Shown here piece after piece: positions 43,145-50,925 of a stretch of DNA of 64,000 nt (position 1 is the first letter of the stretch; every line of letters starts with the position of its first letter). The stretch is from Algoriphagus terrigena DSM 22685 (GTDB taxonomy: Bacteria; Bacteroidota; Bacteroidia; Cytophagales; Cyclobacteriaceae). The DNA is taken from positions 1 to 64,000 of the forward strand of contig NZ_AUBW01000018.1 of assembly GCF_000429445.1 (NCBI RefSeq). Reading direction: 5' to 3'. Position numbers and translations under genes: made by a program. The notes under the pieces are model-generated. The model saw nothing but the letters and a program-made list of their open reading frames with translations. It had not been told where the DNA came from and searched no databases.

Positions 43145-44188
43145 ATGAAGGAAAAGCTCCTATCCTTTTTGATTTCTGTGGCCTTGACCGCCGCCCTCAC
43201 CTTCTACCTCTTCTATCACGTGGGGTTGATCAGCTGGATGAGAGAGGCATCACTGAGTCAGTGGGGTATTTTGGCATTCGCAGTCTCCTGCACAGGCTTG
43301 GTGATCTCACAGGGCTACGGCTTCATTGTCCAAGTCCGACCTTGGGATCAGGGTCATGCGACACGATCTCTTGCGTTGCTCACGATCCTCACAGGCACGC
43401 TCACGGCCTACTCTTATTTTCTGGATGTGATGGTCAAGAATTGGCTATTGGGCTTTGACGAAATTGCGGCAAGCCTCAGCGGCAGCTTGGTTCTCAAAGG
43501 AGCCTTGGTGAGCCTGATGCTCAGTCTGCTGATTATCTGGATAGACTATTCGCTGTTTGCTTTTGCCCGATATTCCAGGGAAACCATCCATCGTCTCAGA
43601 GCCAACCGCAATAAAAAAGAACTTCAGTTTAACCTGCTCAGATCACAGCTGACTCCGCACTTCCTGTTCAACTCGCTCAATACCGCTTCACATCTTGTCG
43701 CAATCTATCCGGATCAGGCGGAAGAGTTTATCCGTAAGCTGGCGTTCAACTTCACCAACCTTATTCGCAATGGCATCCAGCCACTTAACACGCTGCATCG
43801 GGAATTAGAGATCGTCGACAACTACATGCACTTGATGAAAGTTCGCTACGGCGACAAGGTGGTTTTGGAAAAAAGGATCAAACCGGGAACCGAAAGCAAT
43901 TTTCTCCCGGCTTTGGGGATCCAACTCTTGGTGGAAAACGCGCTCAAACACAACGTGGCCAGCCTAGACTCCCCACTCAAGATCATGGTCACCGCCGATC
44001 AGATGCAGGTCGTAGTGACCAACACGGTCACGCACAAGCCTGAAAATATCGAATCGACCGGCATCGGTCTGCAAAACCTCCGGGAGCGCTACCTCCACTA
44101 CGGACGCTCGACGCCTTCGATCTCGAATACGGGCGGCTTTTACGAAGTCCGGCTCCCTTATATCACCCAAAACGAGCCCGCCCGATGA
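43145..44188 (+). CDS. LytS-type sensor histidine kinase
   Basis: 347 residues: four membrane helices (about 5-25, 40-62, 74-98 and 110-140), a short coiled linker, then the His_kinase domain of the LytS type with phospho-acceptor H172 in LTPHFLFNSLN, N box LLVENALKHN (N265) and G box GIGLQNLRER (306-315). All catalytic features are present. It overlaps the next gene by 4 bases. With the LytTR regulator two genes on, this is a complete two-component system; the signal is not known. Confidence 0.94.
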   Translation: MKEKLLSFLISVALTAALTFYLFYHVGLISWMREASLSQWGILAFAVSCTGLVISQGYGFIVQVRPWDQGHATRSLALLTILTGTLTAYSYFLDVMVKNWLLGFDEIAASLSGSLVLKGALVSLMLSLLIIWIDYSLFAFARYSRETIHRLRANRNKKELQFNLLRSQLTPHFLFNSLNTASHLVAIYPDQAEEFIRKLAFNFTNLIRNGIQPLNTLHRELEIVDNYMHLMKVRYGDKVVLEKRIKPGTESNFLPALGIQLLVENALKHNVASLDSPLKIMVTADQMQVVVTNTVTHKPENIESTGIGLQNLRERYLHYGRSTPSISNTGGFYEVRLPYITQNEPAR

Positions 44189-45273
44189 ACCCATTTCCGG
44201 ACATCAAACCTATTACTCGTCTAGTCCTTCCCTTTTTGGTGGGGACTCTGGCGTACTTGGCTATTTTGCTGGCTTTTGACACTGTGGAGCGCATGCTGGA
44301 GGATTTCTTCACGCGCGAATTATTCTTCTGCGTCGTGGTGAGCATCTTCTTGCTGGAAGCCAATCGGGGTCTGCTTCTGGCTTTCAAGAGAAAACTGGTG
44401 TATTCCCGGGATTTTGGGAAGTATGCGGCTGCGCTGATCTTGCTCTCAGTGGTCGCGTGCATCTTCCTTGTCAGCGCACTCCTGATCGCGTATTTCTCTT
44501 ACTTCGAAAACATGACCGAGGTCGCCGTCTACACGACCGAACTGAAGATCTTTAATGGGATATTTCTTTTTGTGACCTTTCTTTTCCAAGGTCATTTCTT
44601 GGGCTTTTACCTGATTCACAAGCGCTTTGAACGGGAACTGGAAAAAGAAGCCCGCGAGAAAGAATCTCTGGACAGGAATGTCAATCTCTTCCACTACAAG
44701 CTGAACCCAGGATTTTTGCTCACTTGTCTCGATGCAATCCTGCTGCGGCTTAAGGAAAAACAGTTTGATCAGGCAGACGAAGGAATCTTGCTTCTGTCGG
44801 AAATTTATCGGCACTCGCTGAAGACCCAAGACGAACTCGTACCGCTCGAGGAAGAGCTCAGCGCAATGAGAAGCACGGGGACATTCCTAAATCAGTTCAT
44901 CTCAAGACACATTGACATCCAGAGCCCTGAGACCGTCGGAGAGTTTCTACTTGTGCCGCGTACCCTTACCAAACTTTTGGAGGCCATCGCTTATTCTCAG
45001 CTTTCTTCGTCCTCAGCTCCGCTAAAAATCACTGTGGAAATGCACAAGCATCAACTGGCGTTGAGCTTTCCCAGCAATTTCTCGCTGGTCTCTGAAGAAC
45101 AACTTTATAGTACGCTCAAGGAAGTTCAGCAGCAATACGCCTGGCTGGATAAGCAGATGAAATGGCATGACAACGCGACCTTTTTTATCTATATTCCTTT
45201 GGAAAAGCCCTATCATCAGTCTTCTGAAAAGGCAATCAAATCCACCTATCCTACCTCCACTAATCAAGGCTAA
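44185..45273 (+). CDS. LytS-like protein lacking catalytic residues (probable pseudokinase)
   Basis: 362 residues with the same plan as its neighbour: four membrane helices (about 13-33, 45-67, 82-105 and 122-145), a charged coil, and a His_kinase-like region. At the phospho-acceptor site the motif reads LNPGFLLT (Gly176 where His is expected). The N box reads LLEAIAYSQ instead of LLVENALKH, and no G box follows. It should neither bind ATP well nor accept phosphate. It lies between the active kinase (4-base overlap) and the regulator (stop TAA directly followed by ATG), so it is made with both and may form heterodimers. The frame is intact, so it is not simple decay. Confidence 0.85.
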   Translation: MNPFPDIKPITRLVLPFLVGTLAYLAILLAFDTVERMLEDFFTRELFFCVVVSIFLLEANRGLLLAFKRKLVYSRDFGKYAAALILLSVVACIFLVSALLIAYFSYFENMTEVAVYTTELKIFNGIFLFVTFLFQGHFLGFYLIHKRFERELEKEAREKESLDRNVNLFHYKLNPGFLLTCLDAILLRLKEKQFDQADEGILLLSEIYRHSLKTQDELVPLEEELSAMRSTGTFLNQFISRHIDIQSPETVGEFLLVPRTLTKLLEAIAYSQLSSSSAPLKITVEMHKHQLALSFPSNFSLVSEEQLYSTLKEVQQQYAWLDKQMKWHDNATFFIYIPLEKPYHQSSEKAIKSTYPTSTNQG

Positions 45274-46038
45274 ATGAAAGTCTTACTCATCGAAGATGAA
45301 ATTCCGGCGATTGAAAAAGTCACGCATTTCCTGGCTAAGTATGACCCAGAGTCCGAGCTTTTGGGGGTTGCAAAATCCATCGCGGAAGCCGTCCCCCTGC
45401 TCATTGAGCATGGCCCGCAAGCCGATGTGCTGCTGATGGACGTGCATCTGGAAGACGGACTTTCCTTTCAGGCGCTTGACCGGGTCGGATTTTTCAAGCC
45501 GGTGATCTTCATCACCGCACACAGCCAATATGCGCTGGAAGCGTTCAAAGCGAACGGGATCGACTACTTGGTGAAGCCATTCAGCTACGCAGCCTTTGCC
45601 GCAAGCTTGGATAAATTCCGACAGCTCCGCGACGTTCCCGCCACGCTCAATCCCAAAGTCTGGGCACAACTCTCCAAGCCAACTTACAAGGAACGGTTCA
45701 TGGTCAAGATCGGAGAACATATCCATTCTGTTGCAGCGAATGCCGTTCGCGCCTTTTTCGCAGAAGGAAGAAATACCTATCTGATCCGGGAGGATGGAAG
45801 AAAGCTCATCACGGACTACAAGATGGAGACGCTGGAAGAAGTCCTGAATCCGGAGATTTTCTTTAGGGTAAACCGAAGCCACATGATCAATCTGGATGCC
45901 ATCAAGGATGTCTTGGTGTACTCCAACAGTCGACTGAAGATCAATCCAAACTTTCCCTATTCCGAGGAGATCATCGTCAGCCGGGATCGTGTAAATGGAT
46001 TCAAGGACTGGCTGGACGGGGAGCGAAAAACCGATTAG
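45274..46038 (+). CDS. LytTR-family response regulator
   Basis: 254 residues: receiver domain (acids in LLIEDEI, phospho-acceptor D56 in LLMDVHL, Lys101 in YLVKPF) and a C-terminal LytTR DNA-binding domain (about 140-250; FFRVNRSHMINLDAIKDV is the family signature). It begins at the base after the stop of the pseudokinase gene, so all three are one operon. Targets cannot be told; the upstream SDHFK gene is a candidate. Confidence 0.95.
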   Translation: MKVLLIEDEIPAIEKVTHFLAKYDPESELLGVAKSIAEAVPLLIEHGPQADVLLMDVHLEDGLSFQALDRVGFFKPVIFITAHSQYALEAFKANGIDYLVKPFSYAAFAASLDKFRQLRDVPATLNPKVWAQLSKPTYKERFMVKIGEHIHSVAANAVRAFFAEGRNTYLIREDGRKLITDYKMETLEEVLNPEIFFRVNRSHMINLDAIKDVLVYSNSRLKINPNFPYSEEIIVSRDRVNGFKDWLDGERKTD

Positions 46039-46041
46039 GGA

Positions 46042-46197
46042 GGATTTGCGATTTACGGCCTAACCGCAAGATTCGACCGAATTATCCATATTTCGAAGCA
46101 TCCTACTCCCCAATTCCTAAGTGTTTGGCAGTAGGCAAAAGCCGCCAACCAACCCCCAACTCTGGCGATTCCCTCGTAAATCGCACTTCGTAAATCC
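46042..46197. repeat. Inverted CGTAAATCGCA-type repeat after the LytTR operon
   Basis: GGATTTGCGATTTACG (46042-46057) and CGTAAATCGCACTTCGTAAATCC (46175-46197) are imperfect inverted copies about 117 bases apart. The phrase CGTAAATCGCA also occurs at 29507-29517. The interval has no gene; it contains a GGCAGTAGGC phrase like those at 10337-10376. Confidence 0.55.
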
Positions 46198-46230
46198 CAT
46201 TTTTGGAGGGTGCAAAAAGTTACTCTCTCC

Positions 46231-47334
46231 TTATCCCAACGCCTGATCCAAATCCTCCAGCAAGTCATCCGTATGCTCCAAGCCAACTGACACACGCAGG
46301 AGGTTTTGGGGAGTTTTGGTCGTCGGCCCTTCGACCGCAGCTCGTCTCTCGACGAGACTTTCTACCCCTCCAAGGCTCGTGGCATTCGCAAATAGCCGCA
46401 TCTTCGATACCACAGCATCCGCTTCAGCAGCGCCGCCTTTGACAGTGAATGAAAGCATTCCCCCGAAGCCGGTCATTTGAGAAGCAGCGACCTCATGTCC
46501 CGGATGGTCTTTCAAGCCTGGAAAATATACTTTTTCGACCTTTGGATGGTGACTGAGAAAATCCGCCAAGATCATGGCATGTTGCGCGTGACCCCGCATC
46601 CGATACGCCAGTGTGCGGATACTTCGACAGAGGAGGTAGCAATCAAATGGCGAAGGTACCGCACCACCCACTTGCTGGATCATCTTGATTTTCTCCCAAA
46701 AAGGGTTCGTTTGCTTTGTAACGAGCGCCCCGCCCAGCACATCAGAGTGTCCTCCAAAGTATTTGGTACTGCTATGCATGACGATGTCCGCGCCGAGCTC
46801 GATCGGATTCTGGAAAACCGGGGTCGCAAACGTATTGTCACAGGCCAGTACAGCACCCTGAGCTTTGGCCAAGTCGGAGATCTTGCGGATATCCGTGATC
46901 TTCAGCAGAGGATTGGATGGAGTTTCCACCCAGAAAAGTCCTGTATTGGGCCGGATGGCATTTTTCACTTCCTCCAGATTACTCATATCTACAAAGCTGA
47001 CCTCCAGAATTCCCCCAAAAAGATTTACCATGGAACTGTGCAGGCCGTGATACATATCATCCGGGGCGATGATGTGGCTACCCGGCTCCAGCGCCTGAAA
47101 AACTACTGTACCGGCAGCATTTCCAGAGGAAAAAGCTGCAGCGTCCGAGCCTTTTTCCAGAGCTGCCAATACTTCTTCCAGCGCTCTCCTGTTTGGATTG
47201 TTGGCCCGGGTATACAGGACTCCTCCTTCATTGCCATGCTCAAAAGTGGTACTGAGCGTGATCGGCTGCACGACCGGCTTGTTTTTATCGGTGATCTGGT
47301 TGCCTCGGTGGATGGCTATCGTTTCGAATTTCAT
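46231..47334 (-). CDS. Cystathionine gamma-synthase/lyase-like PLP enzyme
   Basis: 367 residues of the Cys/Met metabolism PLP family: MKFETIAIHRG at the start, YTRANNPNRRALEE, SSGNAAGTVV, PLP-lysine in MHSSTKYFGGHSD, and the closing RVSVGLEHTDDLLEDLDQAL. It either joins O-acyl-homoserine with cysteine or cleaves cystathionine; sequence alone does not separate these. No SAM riboswitch is seen in the short 5' region. It is divergent from the second ECF sigma gene. Confidence 0.9.
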   Translation of the reverse strand: MKFETIAIHRGNQITDKNKPVVQPITLSTTFEHGNEGGVLYTRANNPNRRALEEVLAALEKGSDAAAFSSGNAAGTVVFQALEPGSHIIAPDDMYHGLHSSMVNLFGGILEVSFVDMSNLEEVKNAIRPNTGLFWVETPSNPLLKITDIRKISDLAKAQGAVLACDNTFATPVFQNPIELGADIVMHSSTKYFGGHSDVLGGALVTKQTNPFWEKIKMIQQVGGAVPSPFDCYLLCRSIRTLAYRMRGHAQHAMILADFLSHHPKVEKVYFPGLKDHPGHEVAASQMTGFGGMLSFTVKGGAAEADAVVSKMRLFANATSLGGVESLVERRAAVEGPTTKTPQNLLRVSVGLEHTDDLLEDLDQALG

Positions 47335-47486
47335 GTGTTCCTGGATTTGCGTTCAAAGTAAGAAAGTCCCCGAAGGATTTGAAGGCCTTTTATCCGAAAG
47401 CGCGCTTTTTAAAAATTCCTAACAGAATTGGAAGCCATTCCAACCTTTTGGAACTTCTCCCGCTCTTTTACACAGAAGCACATGAA

Positions 47487-48017
47487 ATGGAAAAGGAACG
47501 AGTAGACTTACGCTTGATCGAACTGGTGATTGCCCAAGACCGAAAGGCGCAATTCCAGCTCTTCGAACTCACCAAACGGATGGTCTATTCGCTGGCGTTC
47601 CGAATCCTGAATGATGAAGACACCGCTCACGATGTGCTTCAGGACACGTACGTGAAAGTATTTCAGGAAATACGGAATCTGAAACATCCCGAGGCCTTGA
47701 TCTCTTGGATGAAAACGATCACCGCGAGAAAAGCGATTGAAAAGGGAAGGAAGAAGTTTCGGTTTGAGGAACTGAGCGCCGCCGAGGATCATGCCGAGGA
47801 TCACTTTGAATCTTGGTTTGACGCGGAACTCTTGGATCAGGCCATCAGGACACTGCCGCCGGGATCGAGAGCGGTCTTTATGCTCGTGGCGGTAGAGGGC
47901 TACCCGCATCTCGAAGCGAGTCGGATGCTGGGAATCAGCGAAAGCACCTCCAAGTCCCAGCTGAACTACGCCAAGAAACTGTTGAAAACGAGGATCAAAA
48001 CCCTGCTTCAGGCATGA
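47487..48017 (+). CDS. ECF sigma factor (second in window)
   Basis: 176 residues with region 2 (LFELTKRMVYSLAFRILNDEDTAHDVLQDTYVKVFQEI) and region 4 (LPPGSRAVFMLVAVEGYPHLEASRMLGISESTSKSQLNYAKK). Start: ATG 47487 gives the usual N-terminus; the frame is open 36 codons earlier without similarity. It overlaps by 4 bases a gene for a membrane protein of anti-sigma type, then a barrel protein follows, forming a three-gene operon. Confidence 0.92.
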   Translation: MEKERVDLRLIELVIAQDRKAQFQLFELTKRMVYSLAFRILNDEDTAHDVLQDTYVKVFQEIRNLKHPEALISWMKTITARKAIEKGRKKFRFEELSAAEDHAEDHFESWFDAELLDQAIRTLPPGSRAVFMLVAVEGYPHLEASRMLGISESTSKSQLNYAKKLLKTRIKTLLQA

Positions 48018-48694
48018 AAAAGTTACCGGAACATTCGCCGAAGGCAAGCGCTTGGGAAGACTTGCTGAAGAAAGGAACCTTCGAAAGCCAGCTTGACAAT
48101 CATCTGCCGACTCTTCCACAATTCGCTCCGCAGGATGCAGCTTGGGAAAGAATTACTGCGGAACTGGATCGGAAGAAAGTGATTCCCGTTTGGATTCGCT
48201 GGACTGCTGCGGCCGCCGCGATAGCGATTCCTTTGTTTTCCCTGATTTCCATAGACAGAACGGGCAATGAAATCGAAAAACAGGAGCTTCTAACGGAAAA
48301 TCCAGCTGAGATCGACAATTCAGCAGTGGAAGTCACGCCCTCTCAAGCGCCAACCAATAAAGAACCCATCAACACTATTTCCGAAAAAGCTCCGGAAAAG
48401 TTTCCTCCAAAAAAGAAAACCAAGCGATCAATCGAGATCATTGAAGCTCCAAAGATGACTTTGCCCGACATTGAGCTTTCGCAGTCGAAAAATCTAAGCC
48501 TCAAAATTCCTGAAACAAAAGCCCCGGAAGCACAAATCCAAAAGACCCTCCACCAAGTCAGCATCTCCTGGAGCAAGATCAAACCCGGACTACAGGTCAA
48601 GACTTCCTTCGGACGGAGAGAATCCGAGTTGGGACAAAAACCACAAGCATCTGCCCCCGAAAACAGCCAGATCATGCTAGAAATAAACAACTAA
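48014..48694 (+). CDS. Probable anti-sigma factor, single membrane helix
   Basis: 226 residues: an acidic/basic cytoplasmic segment (1-60), one membrane helix (about 60-80, VWIRWTAAAAAIAIPLFSLI), then a long Lys/Pro/Glu-rich periplasmic segment without a clear fold. There is no zinc anti-sigma motif. The call rests mainly on its place directly after an ECF sigma gene (4-base overlap) and on topology. The sequence is poorly conserved, as is usual for these proteins. Confidence 0.65.
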   Translation: MKKLPEHSPKASAWEDLLKKGTFESQLDNHLPTLPQFAPQDAAWERITAELDRKKVIPVWIRWTAAAAAIAIPLFSLISIDRTGNEIEKQELLTENPAEIDNSAVEVTPSQAPTNKEPINTISEKAPEKFPPKKKTKRSIEIIEAPKMTLPDIELSQSKNLSLKIPETKAPEAQIQKTLHQVSISWSKIKPGLQVKTSFGRRESELGQKPQASAPENSQIMLEINN

Positions 48695-48715
48695 CCTTCT
48701 TAAAACCGCTCAAAA

Positions 48716-49474
48716 ATGAAAAGACTGACACTTCTCACTGGCATCGCCATGCTCTTTTTCCAACTCGCCGTGGCCCAGGAAATAGAAAACAAGCCCTTTG
48801 GCAGCTATCTCGAAAAACTCAACGAAGACTCCCCGGTTACAGACACCCTGGTTTTTGACTTCCCGAATGATGGCAAGCTACTCCTGCTATTTAACAATAC
48901 AGACTACGAGCTAAGCGATTTGGAAGAAAAATTCGGCCCTGTTCTAAAGAAAACCACCGCCTTCCCCGAATTCAAAACTCTGATCTACAGACTCAGCGAA
49001 GACTATCCTCAGACAAAAATAGATGCTGTGATTCTGGATCTGGAGAGAGACTATCTGCCCTATGTGGACCAACTCGAGCTCGGCGCGGTGATTGGGATGG
49101 ACTATACCGGTGGGGAATTCACACCGGAAGTCGGAGGCCGGGTGATGTTCAATTTTAGAAAATTCGACATCGGCGCGTCCTTCACCAATAAGGTTTTCTT
49201 TCCGGAACGGATCGACGGCAACATCAAAGTCAACAGCAACTGGTTTGCAAACTTGGAATACCGCTGGGATCGCAGCGACCCAAAATCCAACAGCGGCAAC
49301 ATGTTTGGGGTGGGGATCTTAGTCAACGAGGATCAAAGTCAGCTGTTTACCGGAACGACCATGCAGGCCTTCTATAAGCGAAGCGTGAACAAAAACATCT
49401 CGATTCAGGTGGGAATCATCGCAACCGAAAACTTCAAGACTTTCTATCCGACGATTGGCGTTCGGTTTTGGTAG
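48716..49474 (+). CDS. Secreted protein with C-terminal beta-barrel-like strands
   Basis: Not recognised by name. 252 residues: signal peptide ending AVAQ; a soluble part (about 20-125); then amphipathic strands (VGGRVMFNFRKFDIGASFTNKVF, ANLEYRWDRSD, MQAFYKRSVNKNISIQVGI) ending VRFW with a terminal aromatic residue. It is probably an outer-membrane protein. It is the last gene of the ECF operon, 21 bases after the anti-sigma gene, so it may report to, or depend on, that regulator. Terminator at 49486-49524. Confidence 0.7.
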   Translation: MKRLTLLTGIAMLFFQLAVAQEIENKPFGSYLEKLNEDSPVTDTLVFDFPNDGKLLLLFNNTDYELSDLEEKFGPVLKKTTAFPEFKTLIYRLSEDYPQTKIDAVILDLERDYLPYVDQLELGAVIGMDYTGGEFTPEVGGRVMFNFRKFDIGASFTNKVFFPERIDGNIKVNSNWFANLEYRWDRSDPKSNSGNMFGVGILVNEDQSQLFTGTTMQAFYKRSVNKNISIQVGIIATENFKTFYPTIGVRFW

Positions 49475-49485
49475 CAATCTGAATT

Positions 49486-49524
49486 AAAAGAAGAAAGCCA
49501 ACGAGTCGCTGGCTTTCTTCTTTT
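49486..49524. terminator. Bidirectional terminator
   Basis: A long stem AAAAGAAGAAAGCCA / TGGCTTTCTTCTTTT with a 9-base loop and T-runs on both sides, between convergent genes ending at 49474 and 49588. Confidence 0.9.
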
Positions 49525-49587
49525 TATAATATAACAGTAGAAACTTTAGTCAAGAGGTCTTGAATCTAGCTTCTAACGTCTTGGCTC

Positions 49588-50058
49588 TTATCTGATCCTG
49601 TCCACCGAGCGGACGAGCGCTTCATCTTTTCTGATAAATCTGTTAGCCAGCATATTGCAAACCATCGCTACTAATATCGCCCAGAAGCCGATCTGATACG
49701 ATCCGGCTACTTCCGAGGCGATCTCCTGGTTGACTCCATTGGTCGTCAAAAATACTGTCGCCACCAATCCGACCATCAGCAGGCTATTGACCATATTGAT
49801 CATCATCTGGCGACCTCTGCTTCTGTATTGGAAGATCGAAATCAAAGCCAGCAATCCCGCAAAGGAAGCCAATGCCGCAATGTACCACTTGGTGACGGAC
49901 TGGATCTCCTCGCCCGCAGGATCTAGGTGAGTGAGTGCAAATGCTGTGAGGTTCCAGGAACCGGCAGGGTTTGCCTGCTCCCAAATCGGTAAACCGACGG
50001 TAATTCCCATGGCCACCACCACCAGGAAAAGAAATATTGTCTGAATGCGCTGAATCAT
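49588..50058 (-). CDS. DUF4293 membrane protein
   Basis: 156 residues, four membrane helices (about 5-25, 55-75, 87-107 and 120-142), opening MIQRIQTIFLFLVVV, the standard N-terminus of DUF4293, a Bacteroidota family of unknown function. Start: ATG 50058 chosen over a longer frame (to 50097) because the family starts at MIQR. It is divergent from truA. Confidence 0.85.
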   Translation of the reverse strand: MIQRIQTIFLFLVVVAMGITVGLPIWEQANPAGSWNLTAFALTHLDPAGEEIQSVTKWYIAALASFAGLLALISIFQYRSRGRQMMINMVNSLLMVGLVATVFLTTNGVNQEIASEVAGSYQIGFWAILVAMVCNMLANRFIRKDEALVRSVDRIR

Positions 50059-50145
50059 CTTGCTGTGTTTTTTTGGCAAAGAAAAGGTCAAATCCAATCA
50101 TAACCAAGGATCGAAAAGTCGACCTGAGGATTTGATCGGGAATTG

Positions 50146-50153
50146 TATCTTTG
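50146..50153 (+). promoter_or_regulatory. Promoter -7 box directly before truA
   Basis: TATCTTTG matches TAnnTTTG exactly and ends 7 bases before the truA ATG, so the mRNA should begin at or within a few bases of the start codon. The -33 position (50123-50126) is CCTG, a partial match. Confidence 0.55.
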
Positions 50154-50160
50154 CAGCCGT

Positions 50161-50919
50161 ATGATTGAGACCAAGCGGTATTTTCTGGAATTGAGCTACA
50201 AAGGCACGCCTTTTCACGGCTGGCAAATCCAAGGCAATGCATATAGTGTGCAAGAATGTCTCGAAAATGCACTTTCCACCTACCTGCGACAAAAGATCAC
50301 GGTCATAGGCAGCGGCAGGACCGATACCGGCGTCCATGCCAGCATGCAGGTTTGTCATTTTGACTTAGTGGGCGCCGTTCCCGGAGAAAATTTCCTGAAG
50401 GGAATGAATTCGATTTTACCGAAAGAAATCGCCGTCCACTCGATCACCGAAGTGAAGCCAACTGCCCATGCGCGCTTTCACGCCGTACGGAGATCGTATA
50501 TTTACCGCGTCATTTTCCAGAAAAGCCCGTTTCTAGATCAGTTGGCTTGGCATTGTTTTTACAAACCTGACGTGGACAGGATGAATCTGGCCGCAGAAGC
50601 TTTGCTCAGACATGAGGATTTTGAGTGCTTCAGTAAGATTCACACCGACGTGCCTCACTTTCGCTGCCAAATAATGTCAGCCTATTGGGAACAAAAAGAC
50701 GGTGAATTGCTATTTCATATAACCGCAAACCGATTTTTGCGTGGTATGGTACGGGCGATTGTGGGAACTTTGATGGAAGTAGGGACTGGGCTCCGTGAAG
50801 TCGAAGACATGGACGCTTTGATACTTTCCCGCACCCGTGCAAACGCCGGCAAAGCCGTTCCGGCAAAGGGGCTTTTCCTCAGCAAAATCGATTACCGCAA
50901 AGAGATATACCTAGACTAA
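50161..50919 (+). CDS. truA: tRNA pseudouridine(38-40) synthase
   Basis: It isomerises uridines 38-40 in the tRNA anticodon stem. 252 residues: LSYKGTPFHGWQIQ, the catalytic aspartate in GSGRTDTGVHA, and the late motif ITANRFLRGMVRAIVGTL. Start: ATG 50161 (MIETKRYFLEL), just after the -7 box; the upstream TTG 50143 would place the promoter inside the gene. It precedes the ABC exporter gene by 6 bases, so the two are co-transcribed. Confidence 0.95.
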   Translation: MIETKRYFLELSYKGTPFHGWQIQGNAYSVQECLENALSTYLRQKITVIGSGRTDTGVHASMQVCHFDLVGAVPGENFLKGMNSILPKEIAVHSITEVKPTAHARFHAVRRSYIYRVIFQKSPFLDQLAWHCFYKPDVDRMNLAAEALLRHEDFECFSKIHTDVPHFRCQIMSAYWEQKDGELLFHITANRFLRGMVRAIVGTLMEVGTGLREVEDMDALILSRTRANAGKAVPAKGLFLSKIDYRKEIYLD

Positions 50920-50925
50920 CCTACC

